Assembly: GCF_025562715.2 (NCBI RefSeq)
Contig: NZ_JAPFCC010000001.1
Span: 2,374,501 to 2,438,500, forward strand
Length of the DNA stretch: 64,000 nt
Source of the DNA: Endozoicomonas gorgoniicola
GTDB lineage: Bacteria; Pseudomonadota; Gammaproteobacteria; Pseudomonadales; Endozoicomonadaceae
Direction of reading: 5' to 3'
Position numbers and translations under genes: made by a program. The first letter of the stretch is position 1, and each line of letters begins with the position of its first letter. This document shows positions 8,722 through 16,906 of the stretch, piece by piece. Below the pieces are notes generated by a model. It was not told the origin of the DNA. It worked only from the letters and a program-made list of their open reading frames with translations, and ran no database searches.

Positions 8722-9000
8722 TTACAGACAGTCTTCATCAATAACATCAAAGCAACCCCAGTCGTAAAAGAGTTGCTGCACTTCCTCCATCGCGGTTTTG
8801 TCGGCATTGCTGATATGGCGTAAAACAGCATTAGCCAGTGAAGAAGCCAGTTCAGTCTGCAGGCCGGTGCTGAGACCGGTTGGCAAACGCAGAATAACAT
8901 CACCAAAAATGACACTCCCTCCCTGAGTGACCCGGATCAGATACTCGCCCTGGGTGGATTCGGTCATTGTGAGAACGGCTCTGTTCGCGTCTTTGCTCAT
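8722..9000 (-). CDS. Hypothetical protein
   Basis: A 92-residue open frame with a strong ribosome site (AGGGGAGA 6 bases before the ATG), which supports real translation. The sequence is acidic and soluble, with no signal peptide or membrane segment: NRAVLTMTESTQGEYLIRVTQGGSVIFGDVILRLPTG, then a helical part (LQTELASSLANAVLRHISNADKTAMEEVQQLFYDW) and an acidic end with two Cys. I do not recognise the family. It lies between a thiolase and ovoA, all on one strand, with large gaps. Confidence 0.6.
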   Translation of the reverse strand: MSKDANRAVLTMTESTQGEYLIRVTQGGSVIFGDVILRLPTGLSTGLQTELASSLANAVLRHISNADKTAMEEVQQLFYDWGCFDVIDEDCL

Positions 9001-9068
9001 AATGTCTCCCCTCTGGTAGATCCTACTGAAAGGAATCGGCCAGCCGCTACGATAATTCAGCGGGAGCG

Positions 9069-9170
9069 TTTCGCTTTTCGCTTTTCGTCTTCCGCAACCC
9101 GCTTTCCACTTCGGGCTACGGGCTACGGGCTACGGAAATCGGACAGCGAAAAGCGGACAACGAAAAGCAG
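9069..9170 (-). repeat. A-type heptamer repeat cluster (copy 1)
   Basis: CGGGCTACGGGCTACGGGC at 9112 onward is a tandem heptamer (CTACGGG, the complement of CCCGTAG). It is flanked by tandem TTTCGC/GCTTTTCG on one side and GCGAAAAGCGGACA on the other. The same combination recurs between genes at 39288, 41836, 42454, 44756 and 47219. This copy is in the opposite orientation to the others. Confidence 0.8.
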
Positions 9171-9173
9171 CCT

Positions 9174-11324
9174 CTACCGACAACGCCAGACAGTACACTG
9201 AGCAACCGTGTGCTGATACTTTCTGGCAGTTTCCCGTATGACAAAAGGAATATCCGCCGGTGGCTGCACTTCATCGAAATACTGGCCTAAAACCCGTTTC
9301 AGGCCAGTATAAGTATCCAGCGCTTCACCATTTTCACGAATACCGCCCAGCCACTGCTCTTTGTGGGTATAGTCTTCCAGCCAGGTATAGGGAGAGGTAA
9401 GCACCAGAAGCCCTCCGGGGCGGATGCGTTGGTGAATAGTACCCAAAAACTGTTGCGGATCAGACAGCCGGTCAATCAGGTTACCTGCAAACACGAGGTC
9501 ATAATCGCAGTACTTCGGCTTAAGGTTACAGGCATCGCCCTGGGTAAATAGAATCCGGTTAACGTCTATGTCGTCCAGCCCCGTCGCCTTCAGGCTGGCG
9601 ACCTTAAACTCCCCCAGTTCACCTTCTGTTGGCATGAAATAACGGATTTTGCCGTTTTTCTGTAACTCAGCAGCGGCTGAGATAAACCGTGCTGAGAAAT
9701 CAATGCCATCAACATGCTGAAACCAGCGAGCCAGCTCAAAACTACTGCGCCCTACCGAACAGCCCAGGTCAAGCGCACGAGTCATCGGCTCACTCCCCAT
9801 CAGGTTGTTCACCATCAGGCTGCGGCACAGATCTGCACAACTCTTCGGGTAATTGCTGACCCCGAAGTATTCCTGACCGAAATGAAACTCAAGGTACTGG
9901 GAAACCAGAGCATCCGTTTCGTAAGGGTTAATGGTTTCCTGACCCGAAGCGGTCGATTCCACATAACGAAAACCGGCATGTTGATAAAAGTGGCGACGGA
10001 ACGCATAACGGGAGTCTTTGATGCCATAATTGCCGGTGGATATCCAGCAACCACCCTTGATCAGGTTGTGTTTGCTGTCAAAGGTTGGGGTAGAAAAGTC
10101 ATCGTAATAAGGATGGACACGAAAACCTTCGTAAGCATCAATCGGGGTGCGGGTCCACTGCCAGACATTACCAATAATGTCGCAGAATTCTCCGGTTCGG
10201 AACCGGTCAACGGGGCAGGCAGAAGACCAGTATTCAAGATTGATATTACCGGGGGCCTGCTCCCAGTAAGGCAGGTCGGTATCTATCTGCTCCCTGAGAC
10301 AATACCATTCGCTTTCGGTAGGCAGCTGAATAGACCTTCCAGTCTTTTCCGATTTCCAGCGACAAAACGCCTGGGCTTCGTGGCAGTTTGCATCCACCGG
10401 CCAGTCCCATGGCATATCAATCTCTTCCAGCAGGGTTCGGTACTTCCAGCGACCTTCGTTTCTTACCCAGAATTCAGGGTGCCTTGCTTCAGCAAAAGTG
10501 GCCCATGCCCAGCCTTCATCTGTCCACCACTGTTCAGTGTCATAGCCGCCTGCGTTTAAGAAAGCGAGAAATTCACCATTGCTGACAAGGTACTCACTCG
10601 CTTTGAAAGGAGCTACGTCTATCTCCTGTGAACCGTACTCATTATCCCAGCCATACAATGGATCGTCGTAAGACTTGCCCAGTTTTACCCTGCCTCCGGC
10701 TAACGCCACCATCGTGTTCTCAGGAGGGGTGCCTGTTTCGCTGCAGACCGGCCACTGTCCATTATTGTTCAGGCAGGAAAGCGGCAATTGACGGATAAGC
10801 ACCGATGACGTTTCCAGGTGGATGCGCTCATGTTCTATCCCCATAAGAATCAGCCAGGCGGAACTGTCCCATTGCACCGGAATCTCCAGAGGCATTGTTC
10901 TGATAAACTCACTGACCATTGAGCGTACTTTCTGCCGGTAGGCTTGCAATGCCTCAACAGAAGGCCAGTCATAATTGTTATCATCCAGATCATCCCAGGA
11001 CATCTCGTCGACACCAATTGCCATCATGGCTTCAATGTCCGGATCAATCCGGCTTTCAATAAGTCGGGCGGCGATGAGTTTATTAACAAAAAAGGTGGCC
11101 GTATGACCGTAGTAAAAAATCAGGGGGTGACGCAGTGAAATGGCTTTTTTATACCAGGCATCATTATTACTGCCAAGAACCTCAAAAAGACGGTCATAAA
11201 GATCAAAGGTCTGGCAAAAATAATTATGGATCTCCTGTCGCTTACTATCCGGTGTACCGGTATTCAGGAGTGGCATCCGGACGGATGAACTCATATCTGC
11301 ATTCACAAAGTTAAGCACTGTCAT
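9174..11324 (-). CDS. ovoA: 5-histidylcysteine sulfoxide synthase / N-methyltransferase (OvoA)
   Basis: A 716-residue ovothiol biosynthesis enzyme. Three parts are visible in order: a DinB-like helical domain with the iron-binding HxxxHxE motif (EHERIHLE, about 170); a formylglycine-generating/sulfatase-modifying domain (about 205-460: PPENTMVALAGGRVKLGK ... WQWTRTP ... KGGCWIS ... YAFRRHF); and a C-terminal SAM methyltransferase (ALDLGCSVGRSSFELARW, about 515, then DLVFAGNLIDRL). The fused methyltransferase and the length separate OvoA from the shorter EgtB. It joins Cys to the His imidazole with oxygen; a separate PLP lyase (OvoB), not seen here, would finish 5-thiohistidine. AGGAG 6 bases before the ATG supports this start. 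Ovothiol is an antioxidant thiol. Confidence 0.9.
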   Translation of the reverse strand: MTVLNFVNADMSSSVRMPLLNTGTPDSKRQEIHNYFCQTFDLYDRLFEVLGSNNDAWYKKAISLRHPLIFYYGHTATFFVNKLIAARLIESRIDPDIEAMMAIGVDEMSWDDLDDNNYDWPSVEALQAYRQKVRSMVSEFIRTMPLEIPVQWDSSAWLILMGIEHERIHLETSSVLIRQLPLSCLNNNGQWPVCSETGTPPENTMVALAGGRVKLGKSYDDPLYGWDNEYGSQEIDVAPFKASEYLVSNGEFLAFLNAGGYDTEQWWTDEGWAWATFAEARHPEFWVRNEGRWKYRTLLEEIDMPWDWPVDANCHEAQAFCRWKSEKTGRSIQLPTESEWYCLREQIDTDLPYWEQAPGNINLEYWSSACPVDRFRTGEFCDIIGNVWQWTRTPIDAYEGFRVHPYYDDFSTPTFDSKHNLIKGGCWISTGNYGIKDSRYAFRRHFYQHAGFRYVESTASGQETINPYETDALVSQYLEFHFGQEYFGVSNYPKSCADLCRSLMVNNLMGSEPMTRALDLGCSVGRSSFELARWFQHVDGIDFSARFISAAAELQKNGKIRYFMPTEGELGEFKVASLKATGLDDIDVNRILFTQGDACNLKPKYCDYDLVFAGNLIDRLSDPQQFLGTIHQRIRPGGLLVLTSPYTWLEDYTHKEQWLGGIRENGEALDTYTGLKRVLGQYFDEVQPPADIPFVIRETARKYQHTVAQCTVWRCR

Positions 11325-11680
11325 TTTTCTCCTGAAGGATAAGAAGGCACCTTTTCAGTTGCCTGCCACAGACAATAAATAATAGATCACGCTGTGGTTT
11401 TACAAGCAAGCTCTGCTGTTTACAACAAGTATTGGTTGTTGGATGAAACAAAACAAAAGTATCAACTTCACTCTTACAGCCTTTCGTAGCAGGCAGTAGC
11501 AGGGTCTTATTTTCTATCAGTACTTTTTCAGGGGAGGTCTACTCCGGAGATGATCCTACCGTAGACTGAGAAGCTACACATGAGAGAAAGAAACAGAGCA
11601 GTAACATACTTCATGAGCAGGCCTGAACAGTTGCAGTAGTGCCGCATCAGAAATATAGAGGGTTCTTCGGAATTTGAGGT

Positions 11681-11714
11681 AAAAAAAAGACCCGATTTTG
11701 AGTCGGGCCTTTTA
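11681..11714 (-). terminator. Rho-independent terminator after the DUF819 gene
   Basis: Read on the minus strand, CCCGACTC...ATCGGG forms a GC-rich hairpin (about 11691-11706) followed by eight T (complement of the A-run at 11681-11688). It lies 20-50 bases beyond the stop at 11734. The rest of 11325-11680 shows no gene I can support. Confidence 0.75.
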
Positions 11715-11733
11715 GTTTATTGATTCAGATCGG

Positions 11734-12951
11734 TCAGAGGGTCATCAGAACTTTAGCCAGCATCAGTGCGCTGACAGTACCAATGGCTGAACCAAAGATG
11801 CCCATCATCAGGCCTGCAGGAACCAGGGCCTTGTTATAGGTGCCCGCAAGGATTGGTGCAGAAACAGAACCACCAATATTGGCCTGGGAAGCAATGCCGC
11901 AGATGTAGAGGTCGAGCTTGAAGACTTTTGCCATGATCAGCAGAACCATCAGGTGGAACAGCAGAATCAGGAAGCCGGCCAGAATATAGAAGACGGTATC
12001 GCCGAAGTCGATGGTGGAGAAGTCAGTCGATGTTGAGATCAGACCAACAACAACATACAGCAGTACGCTACCCACATGGTCAGGGCCTTTTACAGACTTC
12101 AGTGGTGTCATGCTACCAATGATGCCAGCGATAGTAGCCAGAACCACAACCCAGCCGCTGCCGCTAAAGAAGCCACGCAGGCCGGACAGGAAGTTCTCGT
12201 CGGTCAGGTTGCCAGGGTTGACGTACTGCTTGCCCAGAACCATTACCGCACCAGCTACAGCCAGACCCAGACCGATAGTGATCATGAAGTCCATGAACTC
12301 GTATTCGCGCTTGTCTTCATTCTTGGCGGCAGTGATGTTGATGTGATCGATGATCTTGTCAACGTCAGCACTGTTCGCGCCGGAGAATTTATTGAACTTC
12401 TCACGCATTGGTGCGAAGGAAATCATCAACACCAGCCAGATGGAAGCACAGATGTTATCCATCAGGAACGCATAGGTCAGCGCTTGGGAACCGTCAGCAA
12501 CGTTCAGACCCTGCTGGGTAGCCGCCATATTGGTGGAGCCACCAATCCAGGACGATGAAAGGATGGACAGTGTCTGCCAGGCGTCGACTTCGAAATGAGA
12601 CTTGAATGCGGTGTAAACAATGATGAAACCGGCAACGATACTGGCTGTTACGGCCAGGAAAGAGCCCATCAGACGTGGCCCGAGCTTGAAGACATCACGA
12701 ATGTCGTTTTTCAGTAGCAGCAGGAACAGCATCATTGGCAGCAGGTAGTATTTCAGCTTACCAATAAATAAGCGCATTTCAGGGGTTAGTTCCCAGATAT
12801 GCAGAGAGGCGCCAATCATGCCTCCAAAATAAATAAAAGTCAGAGCCGGAATAATTTTAAACAGGCGCCACTGGAGCCTTTTCTCACAAAAAAGAACAGC
12901 TGTGATAAAAATCATCAGCAAAGAAAAGAAACTGAAAGGACTGGTTATCAT
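11734..12951 (-). CDS. DUF819 family membrane protein
   Basis: A 405-residue polytopic inner-membrane protein of the DUF819 family (YjcL-like), with about ten hydrophobic segments, including SFFSLLMIFITAVLF (about 6-20), YYLLPMMLFLLLL (about 68-80), FLAVTASIVAGFIIVYTAF and the C-terminal GLMMGIFGSAIGTVSALMLAKVL. Family-typical small-residue motifs are WIGGSTNMAA (about 135-144) and ASQANIGGSVSAPILAG (near 355-370); this pseudo-repeat resembles a secondary transporter with two inverted halves. Substrate is unknown. It is transcribed alone, with its own terminator. Confidence 0.8.
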   Translation of the reverse strand: MITSPFSFFSLLMIFITAVLFCEKRLQWRLFKIIPALTFIYFGGMIGASLHIWELTPEMRLFIGKLKYYLLPMMLFLLLLKNDIRDVFKLGPRLMGSFLAVTASIVAGFIIVYTAFKSHFEVDAWQTLSILSSSWIGGSTNMAATQQGLNVADGSQALTYAFLMDNICASIWLVLMISFAPMREKFNKFSGANSADVDKIIDHINITAAKNEDKREYEFMDFMITIGLGLAVAGAVMVLGKQYVNPGNLTDENFLSGLRGFFSGSGWVVVLATIAGIIGSMTPLKSVKGPDHVGSVLLYVVVGLISTSTDFSTIDFGDTVFYILAGFLILLFHLMVLLIMAKVFKLDLYICGIASQANIGGSVSAPILAGTYNKALVPAGLMMGIFGSAIGTVSALMLAKVLMTL

Positions 12952-13300
12952 TAATAAATTCCCCTGTACAACGGGTAACTCAAGTGAATTTCTTGATGTT
13001 GTTATGTCTACTTATCCGTAAGCAGGGAGTGGACCCAAGTTGACGGTTTACTCTTCGACATCGAAGTGTTGTTGATTGTCTTTGTATTGATTATGTAATG
13101 CGCAAAAGACCATTTGATATTACATAGAAAAAGTATCGCATAACTATAAGTAGAGTCGCTTGCAAGGATTGGGTTGGATTTCGCTATTGATGGCCAAGAT
13201 TTCGCAATAGCGGGTTTTGCTTTGGTTATTTGTCGTCATGTTCGTATTGGTGCTGTTTAATAACTATTCAGCACCCAGACTCCCCCTGCTTGTCCAGAGG

Positions 13301-13356
13301 CAGCTAATCCCGCAGAACATACGCCTGAAGTCGTATTAAAGCTGCGGGATTAGCTG
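13301..13356. repeat. Perfect 15-bp inverted repeat
   Basis: CAGCTAATCCCGCAG (13301-13315) is exactly complementary to CTGCGGGATTAGCTG (13342-13356), with a 26-base loop. It lies in the 451-base gap 12952-13402 between the divergent DUF819 and rhombosortase genes. No T-run follows on either strand, so a terminator is unlikely. An operator or structured leader is possible. Confidence 0.7.
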
Positions 13357-13402
13357 ACCTGAGAGCGATGTTGAGCAGGAGGCATGATGGTGCAAAGACT
13401 AT

Positions 13403-13996
13403 TTGAGACTTATAAAAACTATCGTACTATTTTGCTTTTACAGAAATCTGTCGACAGTGAACGAAATATTTATCGAGCTGGGAAAATATCAGCGCCTGCT
13501 GATTGAACAAGGCGAATGGTGGCGGCTTATTACCGCTCATTTTACTCATTTTAATCTCAATCATCTGTTGAGCAATCTTGCGGGGCTGATGCTGATTGGT
13601 TTGATCAATCGATCTTTTTTGCTTAGCAAAGCAGGTGCCAGTGCGATTCTGTTCCTTTGTGGCTGGGTCAGTGCCTGCCTTTGGTTTCTTGATCCTTCCC
13701 TCCAGGGTTATGCGGGCTTTTCCGGTGTGCTGCATGGGTTGCTCATTCTTGCCATTGCACTTCAGGATGAGTTCTCTTCGTTCTTTAAACTGGGGGTGGT
13801 TCTGCTGGTAACCAGCAAAATAGTACTGGAACAGCAAGGTGTACACATCAGTCACCTGGCCAACATTGACTATGGCAGGCCGGTATCTGTTGCCTCACAT
13901 TTGTACGGTGCTTTGGGTGGGCTGGCCTTAATCGCAGCCCAATGGGGACAGAAATATTTGAGGCAGGGCCGGAACTTATTGGGCAGGAAAGCATGA
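13403..13996 (+). CDS. rrtA: Rhombosortase (rhomboid-family intramembrane serine protease)
   Basis: A 197-residue rhomboid protease of the short rhombosortase type, which cleaves GlyGly-CTERM proteins at the inner membrane. The catalytic Ser107 lies in GFSGVLHG and the catalytic His167 in ASHLYGALGG; the loop GEWWRLITAHFTHFNLNHLLSNLAGL (about 37-62) with its HxxxN-like pattern is typical. About five to six membrane segments follow. The start given is a TTG, since ATGs just upstream (13384, 13387) are in other frames; the N-terminus is uncertain. The convergent neighbour encodes a protein with a GlyGly-CTERM tail, its likely substrate. Confidence 0.82.
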   Translation: MRLIKTIVLFCFYRNLSTVNEIFIELGKYQRLLIEQGEWWRLITAHFTHFNLNHLLSNLAGLMLIGLINRSFLLSKAGASAILFLCGWVSACLWFLDPSLQGYAGFSGVLHGLLILAIALQDEFSSFFKLGVVLLVTSKIVLEQQGVHISHLANIDYGRPVSVASHLYGALGGLALIAAQWGQKYLRQGRNLLGRKA

Positions 13997-14042
13997 CGGA
14001 CTTCAGGGTATGGATTCCGTCATGCCAGATGAACGTCGACGT

Positions 14043-16703
14043 TTATGCCCGTGGCTTACGTCGGCGACCAAGCAAGGTCAGAGCACCAAGCAGTAACATC
14101 GGTATTCCCATACTGCCTGATTCATCGTCTTCCTCTTCAATATTATTCAGAGCAGGCTTAATAATCGCAGGCTTAAGGTCTGATGATTTAACTTCTTCCT
14201 CCTCCTCTTCTTCTTCAATATTATTCAGAGCAAGATCAACGATCACAGGGTCATGGTCTGATGAACGGTAAGGTGAATCAGAATTTACCAGTCGTTGGTA
14301 CCAGGTCTCGTCCTGTTGATTCTCAGCGTTTTTGTACTCTGTGTTGTAGTCGTGCCCGGGCATTTCATAGCCATTAATGTTCCATTCAATGACATTATCG
14401 ACTTTATTTTTCAGACTCGGACTGTAAAGCGCATGATCCAGAGCCCCGACTTCTCCATCGTAGATGAAGGATATAGGTGCTTTATGATGTTTCGCTTCAA
14501 CAGCCGGGATGTAACCCAGTTTGAAGGTGGTCGGGGTGCGCTTGTATTGCCCGGAATCATCACGAGTCATCATCTCATGACTTTCCGCTTCGGCATCGGT
14601 CAGTACTTTCACCGGATCTTCCTGAGCGTAGGCGTTCAGGTCTCCCAGAATAACAACGTTCTGGTTGTCATAGTTGTCCTTCAGAAAGCGCCCCAGGGTA
14701 TCCGCAGCTGATACACGCATACGGTTGCAATTGCCCTGACCGAATTCGTCTTTCGGGTCATTCATGGCATCACAGCTGGAGCCTTTAGATTTGAAATGGT
14801 TAATGGCAACGGTTACAGGTTCATTGCTATTGGTGTATTTGAAGGTCTGAATAATGGGTTGACGATGTTTTTTGGTTTTCTCATCAAAGGGATATATCTT
14901 CAGTACAGTTGGTTCGCCCTCAGGTTCTACACGATGAGTGTTGTAGATCATTGCAACCTTGATAACATCCTGCCCAATATATTTGTCGCTGGTTCTGACA
15001 AACTCATAATGTGTCTCAGGGTCATCCTCAAAGGCTTTATTGAGGCCGTTAACCAGATCCTGAATAGCACTATACTCGCCATAACCGTCGTTCTCGACTT
15101 CCAGCAGTCCCAGAATGTCGGCATCTATTTCATGAATAGCATTGATGATCTTGGAACGCTGAGTCGCAAACTCACCAGCACTATTAGCGCCTCTGGCCTT
15201 ACCCTTGTCACTCCTTTTCCAGTCAATCGTGCCATCGTCATTACGTAAGCCATTGAAATAGTTCAGCACGTTAAAGCTGGCTATACGTAAATTCTCTGGT
15301 GCTTTTTTCTCAGGGCTTTCCGGGCGTAGCGACTGACTGTTATCAATGCTGATTTCAGCTGCCGGTATCAGTTGGTAGCTATCATAAGCATAACGCAGAA
15401 TGCCTTTCAGCCCCCCATTAACAAGAGTGCCAACACGCAGCGGATTGTCATCAGACAAGTTCGGATAATAGGAAATAGTGGCCGGGTTACTTTTCGTGCT
15501 GCCATCATCCAGAACGATACTGTTCCTGGCATTATCTTTGCGTAGCTGAGCAGCCTCTTCACTGCTGGGCAAGTACAAATTGTTCGGTTTCTGTCTGACA
15601 CCATCCAGCGCCAAAGTCAGATTACCGTACCGGTTCAGTAGCCTGTTGGAAGAAATATACAGGTTTTTATTGGACAGACTAACCTGCATGCCCTCATAAG
15701 ATTCAAGATTGGTATTTGTAGTGAATAACAAAGAGGTTGGCTTTATACCGCTACTCTCACGACACTTTTCATAGTCATTGCCGATTTCCGTCAGCTGAGT
15801 CATGGTTCCATCCGTCTTCTGATTCATGCTTTTGTATTCTTTTACTATGCCCCGGATATAGACGACATCATTAACCTTTGGCTTGTTTTTGCTGTCGTAT
15901 ACCTGAATCGCCAGCGATGCACCGTCATATTCAGAGCTGGCGGGCGTGGTTTGCTGAACGAAATAGGTAGAATCATAAACAGCGGTGACAACACCCTGTA
16001 CGGTAACAAGTTTATTCTCCAAGGGTGATTTGAACCCCTTGCCCTGAACCTCATGAATAGGGGTAATTGATTCATCGTTGCACTGTCCAAAATCAGGACG
16101 AGGCTCTGGTTCTGGTTTGTCGCCGGCTGAGGTAGGCTTATGCTCTCCATCCGGGGTATAACCCAAACCACTAAAGCTGTTTTTTGACATGATTTCCCAC
16201 TGATTCAGGTCATGCTCCTGACTACCGTTCTTCACATCAGCCTTTCTGGCCAGTGTTTTGTTTTCAAGATCTTTTTCTGATGCACCCGGTACGCCCAGAA
16301 TATCAACGCGCTCACCCGTGGCAATGCGTTGTATCTCCACCGGGTCATCGCCATTAAAGCCCAGGGCCGGAGAATTTGTTATCAGGCTTGCTTTGTCTTT
16401 CAGCTCACCACTGGCCCTTTTATTAACAATCACATAGGTATGTCCGGGCTTAAGTGTCCCTTGCATTTCACTGAATGTAGTGACGTTATCTTTTGCGCCA
16501 TTGCGATACACGACCAGCTGATAATCAGACAGGTCAACACTGTTTTCCTGACTGGTGTTGTACAGTTCCAGTGCTTTGTTGTAGCCAGAGCCTTCTACAT
16601 ATTCGCTGATCATCAGCTCTGCGTTGACTGACGAACTGGCCAGCATCACTGAGGCAGCCATCGCACTTAGTGCAAATCCTTTGTTATAGGTAATAGTTTT
16701 CAT
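14043..16703 (-). CDS. ExeM/NucH-family extracellular endonuclease with GlyGly-CTERM tail
   Basis: An 886-residue exported nuclease. Signal peptide about 1-28 (SAMAASVMLASSSVNA). A lamin-tail domain follows (ELMISEYVEGSGYNKALELYN, about 29-150), then an OB-fold region (about 225-330: VQGVVTAVYDSTYFVQQ). The endonuclease/exonuclease/phosphatase domain (about 470-850) shows IASFNVLNYF, DILGLLEVEN, INHFKSKGSSCD, VVILGDLNAYAQEDP and the terminal SDHDPVIVDL. An acidic low-complexity linker (EEEEEEEE) leads to GSMGIPMLLLGALTLLG followed by RRR, a GlyGly-CTERM sorting tail processed by rhombosortase after type II secretion. The rhombosortase gene converges on this one. It probably degrades extracellular DNA and feeds the nucleoside genes that follow. 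Confidence 0.92.
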   Translation of the reverse strand: MKTITYNKGFALSAMAASVMLASSSVNAELMISEYVEGSGYNKALELYNTSQENSVDLSDYQLVVYRNGAKDNVTTFSEMQGTLKPGHTYVIVNKRASGELKDKASLITNSPALGFNGDDPVEIQRIATGERVDILGVPGASEKDLENKTLARKADVKNGSQEHDLNQWEIMSKNSFSGLGYTPDGEHKPTSAGDKPEPEPRPDFGQCNDESITPIHEVQGKGFKSPLENKLVTVQGVVTAVYDSTYFVQQTTPASSEYDGASLAIQVYDSKNKPKVNDVVYIRGIVKEYKSMNQKTDGTMTQLTEIGNDYEKCRESSGIKPTSLLFTTNTNLESYEGMQVSLSNKNLYISSNRLLNRYGNLTLALDGVRQKPNNLYLPSSEEAAQLRKDNARNSIVLDDGSTKSNPATISYYPNLSDDNPLRVGTLVNGGLKGILRYAYDSYQLIPAAEISIDNSQSLRPESPEKKAPENLRIASFNVLNYFNGLRNDDGTIDWKRSDKGKARGANSAGEFATQRSKIINAIHEIDADILGLLEVENDGYGEYSAIQDLVNGLNKAFEDDPETHYEFVRTSDKYIGQDVIKVAMIYNTHRVEPEGEPTVLKIYPFDEKTKKHRQPIIQTFKYTNSNEPVTVAINHFKSKGSSCDAMNDPKDEFGQGNCNRMRVSAADTLGRFLKDNYDNQNVVILGDLNAYAQEDPVKVLTDAEAESHEMMTRDDSGQYKRTPTTFKLGYIPAVEAKHHKAPISFIYDGEVGALDHALYSPSLKNKVDNVIEWNINGYEMPGHDYNTEYKNAENQQDETWYQRLVNSDSPYRSSDHDPVIVDLALNNIEEEEEEEEVKSSDLKPAIIKPALNNIEEEDDESGSMGIPMLLLGALTLLGRRRKPRA

Positions 16704-16740
16704 TATCTATCCGTTATTTTCGATAAACTTTTTTGTTTTT

Positions 16741-16796
16741 TCAGACACAACTTTTTCAGACACCACTTTTTCAGACACAACTTTTTCAGACATAAA
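16741..16796. repeat. 16-bp tandem repeat in the nuclease promoter region
   Basis: TCAGACACAACTTTTT is repeated three times plus a partial fourth copy, with one or two substitutions, 38-93 bases upstream of the nuclease start. Its role is unknown; it lies where copy number could affect expression. Confidence 0.8.
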
Positions 16797-16848
16797 GAGT
16801 GCGTGCGCCCAATACTCACAGGAGGGCGCATCAATCTGGTGGTCATAG

Positions 16849-16869
16849 AACCCGGCAGTTAGCCGGGTT
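16849..16869 (-). terminator. Hairpin after the 5'-nucleotidase gene
   Basis: AACCCGGC and GCCGGGTT form a perfect 8-bp stem around a 5-base loop, 38 bases past the stop at 16907. The T-run is poor on the minus strand, so termination may be partial and the nuclease could still be co-transcribed. Confidence 0.45.
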
Positions 16870-16906
16870 GTCTTAGCGGTAAGGCAATTGCCTCAATGAC
16901 TTCTGC

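Noticed and set aside
9069..9170. CRISPR array
   Set aside because: The repeats are 7 bp and directly adjacent, with no spacers of regular length, and no cas genes are present. The same applies to the other heptamer clusters.
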